64,000 bases of DNA, from the NCBI RefSeq assembly GCF_947489365.1, contig NZ_CANLDB010000002.1, positions 372,001 through 436,000 of the forward strand, written 5' to 3'. A program made the translations under genes and the position numbers. Under the pieces are notes generated by a model. That model did not search any database. It was not told the origin of the DNA and saw nothing but the letters and a program-made list of their open reading frames with translations. Positions 51,140-60,596 of the stretch are shown here, one piece after another; position 1 is the stretch's first letter; each line of letters starts with the position of its first letter. Source of the DNA: an uncultured Nocardioides sp. (lineage in GTDB: Bacteria; Actinomycetota; Actinomycetes; Propionibacteriales; Nocardioidaceae).

Positions 51140-52191
51140 GTGGTCAGGACCTCCTCGCACTTCTCGATCTCGGCGACCGGCACCTGCTCGGCCTGGGTGT
51201 GGGCGTACATCGGGTCGCCCGGTCCGTAGTTCACCGCGGGCACGCCGAGTGCGCTGAAGCGGGCCACGTCGGTCCAGCCGAACTTCGGGCCGACCCTCCC
51301 GCCGGTCGCCTCGACGAAGGCCGCGGCCGCGGGCCGCGAGAGGCCGGGCAGCGCGGCCGGGGCGAGGTCGGTGAGGGTGACCTCGTAGCCGTCGAAGAAG
51401 GCACGCACGAAGGCCTCGGCGTCGTCCGTGCTGCGGTCGGGGGCGAAGCGGAAGTTGACCTCGACCACGCACTCGTCGGGGATCACGTTGCCCGCCACGC
51501 CGCCGCGGATCCGGACGGCGTTGAGCCCCTCGACGTAGGTGAGACCGTCGATCTCGGGCCGGCGGGGCTCGTACGCCTGCAGCCGGGCGAGGACGTCAGC
51601 GGCGCCGTGGATCGCGTTGACGCCGCGCCAGGCACGGGCGGAGTGGGCGCGCTCGCCGCGGGTGGTGACGTCGACGCGGAGGGTGCCCTGGCAGCCGGCC
51701 TCGACGCCGGCGTTGCTGGGCTCCATGAGGATCGCGAAGTCGGCTCTCAGCAGGTCCGGGTCGCTGGCGGCGAGCTTGCCGAGACCGTTGTGGACGTCCT
51801 CGACCTCCTCCGCCTCGTACAGCACGTACGTGACGTCGCGGACGGGCTCGGTGAGGGCGTGGGCGAGCTTCAGGATGACCGCGTCGCCGCCCTTCATGTC
51901 GCAGGTGCCGAGGCCGTGGAGGATCCCGGTCTCCTCGTCGAGGCGCGAGGGCAGGTTGTGGTTCAGCGGCACCGTGTCGAGGTGCCCGGCGAGCACCACC
52001 CGCTCGGCGCGACCGAGGTCGGTGCGGGCGACGACCGTGTTGCCCCGGCGTACGACGCTCAGGTGCGGCAGCGCGGACAGCGCGGCCTCGACGGCGTCGG
52101 CGATGCTCTGCTCGTCGTGGCTGACCGACTCGATGTCGACCAGGTGGCGGGTGAGGGTCACGACGTCGGTCGTCAGGTCGAGCGTGGGCAC
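51124..52191 (-). CDS. dapE: Succinyl-diaminopimelate desuccinylase
   Basis: Lysine/diaminopimelate pathway hydrolase of 355 residues, M20 fold. Metal ligands are visible in VVLAGHLDTVPLN, GLGTCDMKGGDAVIL (Asp), YEAEEVEDVHNG (Glu-Glu), ILMEPSNAGVEAGCQG and the final PMYAHTQAEQVPV histidine. The lid domain is at about residues 175-285. GTG 52191; co-transcribed with the LOG-family gene. Confidence 0.93.
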   Translation of the reverse strand: MPTLDLTTDVVTLTRHLVDIESVSHDEQSIADAVEAALSALPHLSVVRRGNTVVARTDLGRAERVVLAGHLDTVPLNHNLPSRLDEETGILHGLGTCDMKGGDAVILKLAHALTEPVRDVTYVLYEAEEVEDVHNGLGKLAASDPDLLRADFAILMEPSNAGVEAGCQGTLRVDVTTRGERAHSARAWRGVNAIHGAADVLARLQAYEPRRPEIDGLTYVEGLNAVRIRGGVAGNVIPDECVVEVNFRFAPDRSTDDAEAFVRAFFDGYEVTLTDLAPAALPGLSRPAAAAFVEATGGRVGPKFGWTDVARFSALGVPAVNYGPGDPMYAHTQAEQVPVAEIEKCEEVLTTWLTT

Positions 52192-52213
52192 GCGGGTAGT
52201 CAACCAGCCGTGC

Positions 52214-52879
52214 TCAGCGGTCGGCGAAGACGCAGAGCTCGTTGCCCTCCGGGTCGGCGAGGACGCGCCACCCCTCGGTGTCCCAGAGGGGGGTCGCGCC
52301 CGCCCCCAGCAGCGCGTCGGCGTCGCCGAGGAGGTCGACGTGGACCCGGTTCGGGCCCACCCGGGGCTCGGGGACCCCGACGAAGACCAACGGCGGCGCG
52401 GGGTCCGGCTGCGGCACCGTCCACGCCTCCGGGGCATGGGACGCGTCGACCTCCGCACCGAGCACGTGGGCCCACCACCGCGCCTGCGCCTCCGGGTCAA
52501 CGCTGTCGACGACGACGGCGTACAGACCTCGGCGGGGGTCCCTGCGGCTGACGAAGGCGCAGAACTCGCCGCCCTCGGGGTCGGCCAGGACGGTCCAGTC
52601 GAGGCCGGTGTCGTCGGAGTCGGCCAGGACCGTCGCCCCCGTCCCCTCGAGGTCGGCGATCGAGACGGCGTGGACGTCGAGGTGCACGCGGTTCTTGACC
52701 CGCTGGGGACGGTCGACGAGGTTGACCCACACGCGCTGGGCGTCGTGCCTGCCCTCCAGGGAGTGGGTGCCGGTCGAGGTCTCCCCGCCGAGCCCCAGCA
52801 CGGCGGCCCAGAACGGGCCGAGCGTCGCCGGGTCCTCGGCGTCCAGGCAGAGGTCCTTCCAGCGTGCGGATCCGGTCAT
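52214..52879 (-). CDS. Two-domain VOC (glyoxalase-like) protein
   Basis: Protein of 221 residues with two tandem glyoxalase_6-type modules. Module 1 is ARWKDLCLDAEDPATLGPFWAAVLG to DPEGGEFCAF. Module 2 is YAVVVDSVDPEAQARWWAHVLGAE to DPEGNELCVFA. Both end in the conserved DPEGxEfC motif. Enzyme or binding function unknown. ATG 52879 chosen; a TTG four codons upstream is possible. Confidence 0.88.
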   Translation of the reverse strand: MTGSARWKDLCLDAEDPATLGPFWAAVLGLGGETSTGTHSLEGRHDAQRVWVNLVDRPQRVKNRVHLDVHAVSIADLEGTGATVLADSDDTGLDWTVLADPEGGEFCAFVSRRDPRRGLYAVVVDSVDPEAQARWWAHVLGAEVDASHAPEAWTVPQPDPAPPLVFVGVPEPRVGPNRVHVDLLGDADALLGAGATPLWDTEGWRVLADPEGNELCVFADR

Positions 52880-52911
52880 GGCCGCAGTCAAGCAGTCTCT
52901 ACCGTGGACGC

Positions 52912-53841
52912 ATGCCTGCCTTCACCTCCGAGCCCTGGACCGCCCGCGACATCCCGAGCCAGGAGGGGAGGGTCGCGGTCGTGACCGGCGCCAACACCGG
53001 GCTGGGCCGTGAGACCGCCCGCGAGCTCGCCCGCGCCGGGGCGACCGTCGAGCTGGCCTGCCGCGACCACGCGAAGGGCGCCGAGGCGATGGCCGACATC
53101 CACGCCGAGGTCCCGGGCGCCGACCTGCGGGTGCAGGAGCTCGACCTGTCCTCGCTCGACTCGGTGCGCGCGGCGGCGTCCGCGCTGGCCGACCGCTACG
53201 AGCGCATCGACCTGCTGATCAACAACGCGGGCGTCATGTACGTCAACCCGCGCAAGGAGACCGCCGACGGCTTCGAGATGCAGATGGGCACCAACCACCT
53301 CGGTCACTTCGCCCTGACGGGGCTGCTGATGGACCGGGTGCTGGCCGCCCCGGCGGGCCGGGTCGTGTCGGTGAGCAGCGTGGCCCACAAGATCCGGTCG
53401 CGGATCGACTTCGACGACCTGCAGTTCACCCGGGGCTACGAGCGGGTGGCGGCGTACGGCCGCTCGAAGCTCGCCAACCTGCTCTTCACCTACCGCCTGG
53501 ACCGACGGCTGCGCGACGCCGGCTCCCCCGCGTCCGCGCTGGCGGCGCACCCTGGGATCGCGGCCACCGAGCTGGTGCGCAACCTGCCGGGCCCGCTGCG
53601 CCTCGGCGCCTCGCTGGCCTCGCGGCTGCAGAACTCGGCGGCGGTGGGCGCGCTCGGCACCCTCCGGGCCGCCACGGACCCCGCCGCCGCGGGCAGCGAC
53701 TACTTCGGCCCCGCCGGCCCCGGCGAGGCCGTCGGGCTCCCCGTCTGGGTGGCCTCGACCGGCCGCTCCCACGACCCGCAGGCCCAGGACCTCCTGTGGG
53801 CGGCGTCCGAGGAACTCACCGGGGTCACCTTCTCGATCTGA
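52912..53841 (+). CDS. Short-chain dehydrogenase/reductase (retinol-dehydrogenase-like)
   Basis: Oxidoreductase of 309 residues. The NAD(P) motif is VAVVTGANTGLGRETA, with LINNAGVMYVNPR and GTNHLGHFALTG. Catalytic serine lies in VVSVSSVAH and YxxxK in AAYGRSKLANLLF, so it should be active. The C-terminal extension beyond the core is of the WWOX/RDH type. Substrate unknown. The next gene starts seven bases after its stop. Confidence 0.92.
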   Translation: MPAFTSEPWTARDIPSQEGRVAVVTGANTGLGRETARELARAGATVELACRDHAKGAEAMADIHAEVPGADLRVQELDLSSLDSVRAAASALADRYERIDLLINNAGVMYVNPRKETADGFEMQMGTNHLGHFALTGLLMDRVLAAPAGRVVSVSSVAHKIRSRIDFDDLQFTRGYERVAAYGRSKLANLLFTYRLDRRLRDAGSPASALAAHPGIAATELVRNLPGPLRLGASLASRLQNSAAVGALGTLRAATDPAAAGSDYFGPAGPGEAVGLPVWVASTGRSHDPQAQDLLWAASEELTGVTFSI

Positions 53842-53848
53842 GGCCGCT

Positions 53849-54676
53849 GTGCTGACTGACACCCCGCTCCGCCGGACGACGACCTGGCGCGGCCGTACCG
53901 TCGCCTGGGACCGCCTGGGGTCGGGCCCGCCGCTGGTGCTGCTGCACGGCACGCCGTGGTCCTCGGCCCTGTGGCGGCCGGTGGCCGAGGCCCTGTCGGC
54001 GCGGTTCGCGGTGCACCTGTGGGACATGCCCGGGTACGGCGCCTCGTCGAAGGACCCGGCGCACGCGGTCGACCTGGCGACCCAGGGCCAGCTGTTCGCG
54101 CACCTGCTCGGCGAATGGGGCCTCGAGCGGCCGCTCGTCGTGGCCCACGACATCGGCGGGGCCGTCGCGCTGCGGGCACGCCTGATCCACGGGGCGTCGT
54201 ACGCCGCGCTGGGCCTGGTGGACGTCGTCGCCCTGCGGCCCTGGGGCTCGCCGTTCTTCACGCTGGTGAAGGAGCACGCGGCGGTGTTCGGGCAGCTGCC
54301 GCCGACGATCCACCGCGGCGCCGTCGAGGCGTACGTGCGGGGCGCGAGCCACCGCGGGCTCCGGGACGCCGACCTCGCCGTGCTCGTCGACCCCTGGACG
54401 GGCGAGGAGGGACAGGCGGCGTTCTACGCCCAGATCGCCCAGGCCGACGAGGCCCACACCGACGAGGTGGAGCCGCTCCTGGGCTCCCTCACCGAGCCGG
54501 TGCACGTGGTCTGGGGCGCCGAGGACACGTGGATCCCCGTCGACCGCGCGCACCGCCTGGCGTCCCTCGTCCCGCACGCGACCCTCTCGGTGCTCCAGGG
54601 CGCGGGCCACCTCGTCCACCTCGACGCCCCCGAGGCCCTCACCGCGGAGCTCGTGCGGTGGGCGGCGAGCCCGTGA
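53849..54676 (+). CDS. Alpha/beta hydrolase with aspartate nucleophile (haloalkane-dehalogenase-like)
   Basis: Hydrolase of 275 residues. Oxyanion motif LVLLHGTPWSSALWRP; nucleophile elbow VVAHDIGGAVAL has Asp where esterases have Ser, as in haloalkane dehalogenases and epoxide hydrolases. The remaining Asp/Glu and His are likely in VVWGAEDTWIPV and GAGHLVHLDAPEAL. Dehalogenation or epoxide opening are candidate activities; neither is proven. GTG start, probably in operon with the SDR gene. Confidence 0.85.
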   Translation: MLTDTPLRRTTTWRGRTVAWDRLGSGPPLVLLHGTPWSSALWRPVAEALSARFAVHLWDMPGYGASSKDPAHAVDLATQGQLFAHLLGEWGLERPLVVAHDIGGAVALRARLIHGASYAALGLVDVVALRPWGSPFFTLVKEHAAVFGQLPPTIHRGAVEAYVRGASHRGLRDADLAVLVDPWTGEEGQAAFYAQIAQADEAHTDEVEPLLGSLTEPVHVVWGAEDTWIPVDRAHRLASLVPHATLSVLQGAGHLVHLDAPEALTAELVRWAASP

Positions 54677-54678
54677 CC

Positions 54679-54731
54679 ACGGATGGAGTGGCTCTGCAGC
54701 GCTGTGCGCGCTGCGAAGCCACTCCATCCGT
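54679..54731. terminator. Long bidirectional stem-loop terminator
   Basis: ACGGATGGAGTGGCT (54679-54693) and AGCCACTCCATCCGT (54717-54731) pair perfectly. The 23-base insert contains a second stem, GCAGCGC with GCGCTGC (54696-54702 with 54708-54714). It begins three bases after one gene ends and lies before the stop of the opposing aldehyde dehydrogenase gene. Confidence 0.88.
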
Positions 54732-54761
54732 GCGTCCCCGCGGCCGCCCGAGCAGTGCCGC

Positions 54762-56213
54762 TTAGAACGGGTAGTGACGCTCCCCGGTCTGCACGGTGAT
54801 CCAGCGCAGGTCGGTGAACTCGTGGACGCCGGCCAGCCCGCCGAAGCGGCCCCAGCCGGAGGCCTTCACCCCGCCGAACGGCATCTGCGCCTCGTCGTGG
54901 ACCGTCGGACCGTTGACGTGGCAGATGCCGGAGTCGATGCGGTGAGCGACCTCGAGGGCACGGGCGGCGTCGCGGCCGAAGACGGCGGCGGACAGGCCGT
55001 ACTCGGTGTCGTTCGCGGCCTCGACGGCGGCGTCGACCCCGCGGACGCGACGGACAGACTTCACGGGGCCGAAGGACTCCTCGGACCAGATCTTCATCTC
55101 CGGGGTGACGTCGACGACGAGGGTCGGCTCCATCAGCGTCGAGTCGGCCTTGCCCCCGGTCGCGAGGGAGGCCCCCTTCGCGAGGGCGTCGTCGATGAGG
55201 GCGTTGCAGCGCTCCACCGTCGAGGAGTCCACGACGGAGCCGAGGACGACGTGACCGGTCGGGTCGCCGGTGGACAGCGAAGACGCCTTGGCGGCGAGCT
55301 TCTCGACGAACTCGTCGGCGATCGCCTCGTCGACGATGATCCGCTCGGTCGACATGCAGATCTGGCCGGAGTTGGCGAAGGCGCCGAACGCGGCGGCGGA
55401 CACCGCGGCGTCCACGTCGGCGTCGTCGAGGACGACCAGAGGGGCCTTGCCGCCGAGCTCCAGGACGCTCGGGGTGAGGTGCTCGCCGCAGAGGCGGCCG
55501 ATGATGCGTCCGACCGGGGTGGAGCCGGTGAAGTTCACGCGGCGCACGGCGGGGTGGGCGATCATCGCCTCGACGACCTCGGCGGCGTGCTCCGGGGCGT
55601 GGCTGACGAAGTTCACCACCCCGTCCGGGATGCCTGCGGCGAGCAGGGCGTCGACGATGAGGCGGTGGATCCGGGGGCACTTCTCGCTGGCCTTGAACAC
55701 GACGGTGTTGCCCACGGCGAGCGGCGTCGCCAGCGAGCGGACCCCGAGGATCACCGGCGCGTTCCACGGCGCCATGCCGAGGACGACGCCCGCGGGCTGC
55801 CGGATCGCCATCGCGAGGCTGCCCGGCACGTTCGACGGGACGGTCTCGCCCCGCACCTGCGTGGTGAGGGCGGCGGCCTCGCGGAGCATCCCGGCGGCGA
55901 GACCGACGTTGAAGTGGGCCCAGTGCCCGGGCGACCCGGTCTCGGTGACGGTGGCGTCGACGAAGTCCTCGACCCGTGCCTCGAGCTCCGCGGCGGCGGC
56001 GGTGAGCAGAGCGCGACGCTCGGCCGGGCCGGTGGCGGCCCAGGCGGGGAACGCGGCGGCCGCCGCCTCGACGGCGTGGACGGCGTCCTCGACGCCGGCG
56101 GCGGCCGCGCGGGTCGCGACCTCGCCGGTCACCGGGTTGAGGCGCTCGAAGGTGGCGCCGCGGGCGGCGCCTCGGTCCTGGCCGTTGACGGACAGCTGCA
56201 CCGTGGTGGTCAC
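54762..56213 (-). CDS. Aldehyde dehydrogenase at the end of the type III PKS operon
   Basis: NAD(P)-dependent aldehyde dehydrogenase of 483 residues, closest in style to salicylaldehyde/vanillin dehydrogenases: GVVLGMAPWNAPVILGVRS, VVFKASEKCP, VNFTGSTPVGR, general base in LELGGKAPLVVL, nucleophile in NSGQICMSTER, and SEESFGPVKSV. GTG overlaps the idi stop as GTGA with GGAG five bases upstream. Either works in the pathway encoded upstream or is simply co-transcribed. Confidence 0.9.
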   Translation of the reverse strand: MTTTVQLSVNGQDRGAARGATFERLNPVTGEVATRAAAAGVEDAVHAVEAAAAAFPAWAATGPAERRALLTAAAAELEARVEDFVDATVTETGSPGHWAHFNVGLAAGMLREAAALTTQVRGETVPSNVPGSLAMAIRQPAGVVLGMAPWNAPVILGVRSLATPLAVGNTVVFKASEKCPRIHRLIVDALLAAGIPDGVVNFVSHAPEHAAEVVEAMIAHPAVRRVNFTGSTPVGRIIGRLCGEHLTPSVLELGGKAPLVVLDDADVDAAVSAAAFGAFANSGQICMSTERIIVDEAIADEFVEKLAAKASSLSTGDPTGHVVLGSVVDSSTVERCNALIDDALAKGASLATGGKADSTLMEPTLVVDVTPEMKIWSEESFGPVKSVRRVRGVDAAVEAANDTEYGLSAAVFGRDAARALEVAHRIDSGICHVNGPTVHDEAQMPFGGVKASGWGRFGGLAGVHEFTDLRWITVQTGERHYPF

Positions 56214-56815
56214 GGGGTCTCCTGGTGGGATCGGGGGTGGCGGGCCGCCGGCGGGAGCACGGCGGGGTCGGCGGCGGGGGCGGAGCGGGGGTCCTCGGGC
56301 AGCTGCGCGACCTGGTCGCGGCACCACGGGCTGATCGCGCGGGTGCCGTCGAGGACCCCGCGGCGGAACTCCGCCCAGGGCTCCCAGACGGCCTGCTCGA
56401 CCTCGGCGGGGTCGGGGACCACGGGGCCGGTGGCCACGGCGGTGTAGACGGGGCACATCTCGTTCTCGACGACACCGTTGGCCATCACCGCGCGGTAGCG
56501 GAACGCCGGCAGCGCGAGCCGGACGTCACTCACGCCGACGCCGATCTCCTGCGGCGCCCGACGGCGTACGGCGTCCGCCGGGGTCTCGCCCGGCCCGGGG
56601 TGGCCGCAGAAGCTGTTGGTCCACTCCCCCGGCCACGTCGGCTTGTGCAGCGCGCGCTGCGTGACCAGCACGCGGCCCTCGTCGTCGAAGACGTAGCAGG
56701 AGAAGGCGAGGTGGAGCGGTGTGTCGGCGTGGTGGACGCCGGACTTGGCCGTCGTCCCGACCGCCTCGCCGGCCTCGTCGAGCAGCACCACGAGCTCCTG
56801 GCCCGGCGCGCTCAT
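56210..56815 (-). CDS. idi: Isopentenyl-diphosphate delta-isomerase, type I
   Basis: Interconverts IPP and DMAPP, supplying prenyl precursors. 201 residues, Nudix-like fold. Catalytic cysteine in TNSFCGHPGPGETP with the metal-binding histidines, Nudix-like helix AVRRRAPQEIGV, and the second catalytic glutamate in VENEMCPVY. ATG 56815 overlaps the upstream flavoprotein stop (ATGA). Its place in this operon argues that an isoprenoid is part of the product. Confidence 0.93.
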   Translation of the reverse strand: MSAPGQELVVLLDEAGEAVGTTAKSGVHHADTPLHLAFSCYVFDDEGRVLVTQRALHKPTWPGEWTNSFCGHPGPGETPADAVRRRAPQEIGVGVSDVRLALPAFRYRAVMANGVVENEMCPVYTAVATGPVVPDPAEVEQAVWEPWAEFRRGVLDGTRAISPWCRDQVAQLPEDPRSAPAADPAVLPPAARHPRSHQETP

Positions 56816-57846
56816 GCCGGCCTCGCCAGCTGGTCGACGGCCCAGTCGAACGCCCAAGGCAGGCGGCGCGCGGCCGGGACGATCCGGGACCGGACCGGGG
56901 AGGCGCGGGTGGCGGTGAGCAGGCCGGCCGTGAGCAGGTCGTGCCGCCAGGTCAGGCGTCGCCAGGTCCGATCGTAGCCGGCGGGGTCGTCGGCGGCGAC
57001 CGCGGTCACGGCGGCCTGCGCCTGCGCCAGACCCAGCGCGAGGCCCTCACCGGTGAGGGCGTCGACGTACCCGGCGGCGTCACCGACGAGCAGCACCCGT
57101 CCGGCGACGCGGGCGCGGGTGCGCTGGCGCAGGGGGCCGGCACCCCGGACGGGTCCGGGCTCGGCGCCGGCGACGCGGGCCGCCAGCGCCGGGAAGGAGC
57201 GCAGCAGGTCGGCCAGGGGACGGCGGTCGGCGGTCAGCACCGCGAGGCCGACGAGGTCGGGGGCCACGGGGGTCACGTACGCCTCGCCGACGTCGCTCCA
57301 GTGCACCTCGACGTGGCTGCTCCACGGTGCGGTGGCGAGGTGGAGGCGCTGGCCGTACCGCTTGGGGTCCCGCCCCCGCGTCCCCTCCAGGCCGACCAGG
57401 CGGCGGACGGACGAGTGCAGGCCGTCGGCGCCGACGAGGTAGCGGGCGGGCTCGCCGTCGACCACGACGTGCCCGTCGGTCTGCTCGATGCTGCGCACCC
57501 GCCGGTCGCAGACGGGGATCCCGGCGGCGGTGACGGCCTCGCGCAGGGCCGCGTGGAGCGTCGTACGGCGGACGCCGCGGCCGGGCCCGGCGCGGAAGTC
57601 CGCGCGGGCCTCGACGCCCGCGCGGCCGCCGTCGACGTACCGGATGCCGTGCAGGTCGACGCCGGGCGGGTCGACGCCCAGCGCGGCCAGGGCGGCGACG
57701 GCACCGGGCATGAGGCCCTCGCCGCAGGCCTTGTCGACGACCCCACCGCGGGGCTCGCGGACCTCGACGTCGAGGCCGGCGCGGGCGGCGTGGAGGGCGG
57801 TGGCGAGGCCGACGGGACCGCCGCCGGCGACGAGCAGGTCACGCAC
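56812..57846 (-). CDS. Geranylgeranyl-reductase-type FAD oxidoreductase (second copy)
   Basis: Flavoprotein of 344 residues: FAD motif LLVAGGGPVGLATALHAARAG, a DKACGEGLMPGAV cysteine-containing motif of the GGR family, the YLVGADGLHSSVRRLVG segment, and VLLVGDAAGYVDALTGEGLALGL. May hydroxylate the phenolic ring or reduce prenyl double bonds. Start GTG 57846 overlaps the methyltransferase end by 8 bases. It differs clearly from the other GGR-like protein at 59445, so the two probably do different steps. Confidence 0.88.
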   Translation of the reverse strand: MRDLLVAGGGPVGLATALHAARAGLDVEVREPRGGVVDKACGEGLMPGAVAALAALGVDPPGVDLHGIRYVDGGRAGVEARADFRAGPGRGVRRTTLHAALREAVTAAGIPVCDRRVRSIEQTDGHVVVDGEPARYLVGADGLHSSVRRLVGLEGTRGRDPKRYGQRLHLATAPWSSHVEVHWSDVGEAYVTPVAPDLVGLAVLTADRRPLADLLRSFPALAARVAGAEPGPVRGAGPLRQRTRARVAGRVLLVGDAAGYVDALTGEGLALGLAQAQAAVTAVAADDPAGYDRTWRRLTWRHDLLTAGLLTATRASPVRSRIVPAARRLPWAFDWAVDQLARPA

Positions 57847-58354
57847 GGGCCAGCGCCTGGTTCTCGACCCGTAGGCGCACGGCCAGCAGGGCGGCGTTGA
57901 GGACGGTGAAGAGCAGCGCGGTGATCCAGGCCCCGCCCACCAGCGGCAGCGCGAGGCCCTCGACGACGACGGCCACGTAGTTGGGGTGGGAGAAGAACCG
58001 GTACGGGCCACCGGAGACGAGCCCGCCGCCGGGGACGACGATGACGCGGGTGTTCCACTGCTTCCCCAGCGTGGTGATGCACCACCAGCGCAGCGCCTGG
58101 GCGGCCAGGACGAGGGCGAGCATCGTCCAGACGAGCAGGCCCGGCGGCTCGGGGCGGCGCACCCACACCTCGACGAGCGCGCCGACGAGGAAGCCGGTGT
58201 GCAGGAGCACCATCACCGGGTAGTGGCCCTGCCCGGACTCGACGCCGCCGCGGGAGAACGCCCAGGCGGCGTTGCGCTTGCTCACGACGAGCTCGGCGAC
58301 CCGCTCGAGGCCGACGAGCAGGACGAGGACGGTGAAGCCGACGGCGAGCGTCAC
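57839..58354 (-). CDS. ICMT-like membrane methyltransferase
   Basis: Isoprenylcysteine carboxyl methyltransferase-family membrane protein of 171 residues with about four hydrophobic segments. The C-terminal SAM-binding signature is [15 protein letters not shown] with [23 protein letters not shown]. In Streptomyces an ICMT-like protein methylates alkylresorcinol made by a type III PKS, which fits its place directly after the PKS gene. GTG overlaps the PKS stop (GTGA). Confidence 0.9.
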   Translation of the reverse strand: MTLAVGFTVLVLLVGLERVAELVVSKRNAAWAFSRGGVESGQGHYPVMVLLHTGFLVGALVEVWVRRPEPPGLLVWTMLALVLAAQALRWWCITTLGKQWNTRVIVVPGGGLVSGGPYRFFSHPNYVAVVVEGLALPLVGGAWITALLFTVLNAALLAVRLRVENQALARA

Positions 58355-59448
58355 GCGGCGTCACCTGCCCGCAGCAGCACCAGCTCGGAGCAGAAGCCCG
58401 GGCCCATCGCCATCAGCACGCCCCAGGACCCGGGCGCCGGCGGGCGGTCGCGCAGGGTGTCCGCGAGGACGTGCAGGACCGAGGCGGACGACAGGTTGCC
58501 GATCTCGGCGAGCGAGTCGCGGGTGAGCTGGACGTCCCACGGCTCCAGCCCGAGCGCGGACTGCAGCGCGTCGATGACCTTCGGACCGCCGGGGTGGCAC
58601 ACCCACCAGCCGATGTCGCCCCGTGCCAGCCCGTGGTCGGCGAGGAAGGCGTCGACGTCGTCCCCGACGTACGCCTCGACCAGGTCGGGGACGTCCGCAC
58701 CCAGCACGATCCGCAGGCCGGTCGCGGCGACGTCGAAGCCCATCGTGCGCTCGGAGTCGGGGTAGAGCCGGCTGCGGGAGTCGACCACCTGCGGCGCGGA
58801 CGGCCCGGAGCGGTGCGTGCCACCCATGACGACGGCGGCGGCGCCGTCACCGAACAGGCCGCTGGCCACCAGGTTCGGGACGCTGGTGTCGTCGCGCTGG
58901 ACCGTCAGCGAGCACAGCTCGACGGAGACGAGGACGGCGACGTGGTCGGGGTGGCCGACGAGGTGGTCGGCCACCCGGGCCACCCCGGCGGCGCCCGCGA
59001 CGCACCCCAGACCGACGAGCGGCACCCGGCGGACGTCGGGACGCAGACCGACCACGGCCGCGATCCGGGCGTCCAGCGACGGGATCGCGAGCCCGGTGAC
59101 GGTCGTGGTGACGATGAGGTCGACGTCGGACGGGGTCAGGTCGGCGGCCTTCAGCGCGTCCTGCAGCGCCTGGGCGCCGAGCCGCACCGCGTGGGTGATG
59201 AACAGGTCGTTCGCCTGTCCGAAGTCCTGGAGCCCGGCGTACGTCTCGAGCGGGACGGCGAGGTGGCGGTGGGCGACCCCGGCGTTCGTGTGGAAGCGGC
59301 GGAGCAGCCGGGCGTCGACGGTGGCCTCCGGGGCCACGATGACGTCGACGAACGCGTCGGTGATCGTCTGCTGGTCGTAGCGGTGCTCCGGGAGCGCGCC
59401 GCGGACGGCGAGCACGCTCGGCCCGGTGGGCTGGACGGCTGCGGTCAT
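58351..59448 (-). CDS. Type III polyketide synthase
   Basis: Chalcone/stilbene-synthase-fold enzyme of 365 residues that extends an acyl-CoA starter with malonyl-CoA units. The catalytic triad is visible: Cys in [14 protein letters not shown], His in [13 protein letters not shown], and Asn in [13 protein letters not shown]. The closing motif is [20 protein letters not shown]. Alkylresorcinol or alkylpyrone products are typical for such actinobacterial enzymes. ATG overlaps the upstream stop (ATGA), with AGGAG six bases before it. Confidence 0.93.
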   Translation of the reverse strand: MTAAVQPTGPSVLAVRGALPEHRYDQQTITDAFVDVIVAPEATVDARLLRRFHTNAGVAHRHLAVPLETYAGLQDFGQANDLFITHAVRLGAQALQDALKAADLTPSDVDLIVTTTVTGLAIPSLDARIAAVVGLRPDVRRVPLVGLGCVAGAAGVARVADHLVGHPDHVAVLVSVELCSLTVQRDDTSVPNLVASGLFGDGAAAVVMGGTHRSGPSAPQVVDSRSRLYPDSERTMGFDVAATGLRIVLGADVPDLVEAYVGDDVDAFLADHGLARGDIGWWVCHPGGPKVIDALQSALGLEPWDVQLTRDSLAEIGNLSSASVLHVLADTLRDRPPAPGSWGVLMAMGPGFCSELVLLRAGDAA

Positions 59449-60596
59449 GGCCTGCTCCTGTTCGCCAGGCCCGTGAGCAGTCCGCCCGCGAGCCGAGTGG
59501 TGATGCGTCCGCGTCCGAGCCCGAGCTCGACGAGGTCGTCGAACGCGTGCGGGTCGCGCCGGGCCGCCTCGATCCCGGCGACCACGACCCGCGGTACCCC
59601 GGACAGCCGCGCCGCGGTGGCCGTGTGCTTGAGGTGGGTCCCGAGCAGCCGTCGTACGTCGCGACGGTACGCCGCCCCGGCGGCGCCGGCGTCACCCTCG
59701 CGCAGCGCGGTCACGGCCGCACGCCCGGCGGCGAGGCCGGTGGCGACGGCGTAGTAGATGCCCTCGCCGGTCATGGGGTTGACCAGACCGGAGGCGTCGC
59801 CGGCGAGCAGGACCCGCCCGTCGGGCTGGCGCCAGCGCCACCCCGACAGCGGCAGGTGGTGCGCCTTCCACGACCCCGGGACGCCGTCCTCGCTGGCGCC
59901 GGGCAGCAGCCGCTCAAGCTCCTCCGTCATCACCGCCCGTGTGGGAGGGCCGCCGCGCTCGGTGCCCAGCAGCTCGCCGTACCCGACGTTGGTCAGCCCG
60001 TCGCCGCGGTCGAAGGCCCAGGCGTAGGACGGCTGGCGGCGCTCGCCGTACCGGATGACCTGGGCGCCCTCCCACTGCGGCCGCGTCGGCACGTAGCCGC
60101 GCAGCGCCAGTGCGCGGCGCTGCGGTCGGTCGCCGGCCAGCGCGCGGCGCACCACCGAGTGGGCGCCGTCGGCGCCGACCACGACCTCGGCGCGCTCACC
60201 GGCGAGGTCGACCCCGGCGCCGTCGACCGCGACCCCGTCGACCTTCGTCCGCCGCAGCGTGGCGCCGGCGGCGACCGCGCGCTCGACGAGGCGGGCGTCG
60301 AAGACCTCGCGCGGGATCACCCACACCGGCCGGGCCAGGGGCCGGGCGACGCTGGCGTCGCCGAGCGCGAGCTCGAGGCGGCGCATCGGCGTCCACCCGT
60401 CGGCGACGCCCGTGACGCCGGCCCCGGCGAGGGCCTCGAAGACGTGCGGGGCGATGCCGTCGCCGCAGACCTTGTCGCGGGGGAAGTCCGCCCGGTCCAG
60501 CAGCAGGACCCGCAGGCCCGGTTCCGCGGACAGCGCGCCGAGTGCCGCCGCGCTGCCGGCGGGTCCGGCGCCGACGACGACCAGGTCCCAGCTCAT
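59445..60596 (-). CDS. Geranylgeranyl-reductase-family FAD oxidoreductase (first copy)
   Basis: Flavoprotein of 383 residues: [19 protein letters not shown] at the N-terminus, [22 protein letters not shown] (the conserved cysteine motif, residues about 35-56), [16 protein letters not shown], and [22 protein letters not shown]. Members reduce prenyl chains of lipids, quinones or chlorophyll. Next to a UbiA prenyltransferase this points to a prenylated, partly saturated product. Coupled by ATGA overlaps on both sides. Confidence 0.9.
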   Translation of the reverse strand: MSWDLVVVGAGPAGSAAALGALSAEPGLRVLLLDRADFPRDKVCGDGIAPHVFEALAGAGVTGVADGWTPMRRLELALGDASVARPLARPVWVIPREVFDARLVERAVAAGATLRRTKVDGVAVDGAGVDLAGERAEVVVGADGAHSVVRRALAGDRPQRRALALRGYVPTRPQWEGAQVIRYGERRQPSYAWAFDRGDGLTNVGYGELLGTERGGPPTRAVMTEELERLLPGASEDGVPGSWKAHHLPLSGWRWRQPDGRVLLAGDASGLVNPMTGEGIYYAVATGLAAGRAAVTALREGDAGAAGAAYRRDVRRLLGTHLKHTATAARLSGVPRVVVAGIEAARRDPHAFDDLVELGLGRGRITTRLAGGLLTGLANRSRP

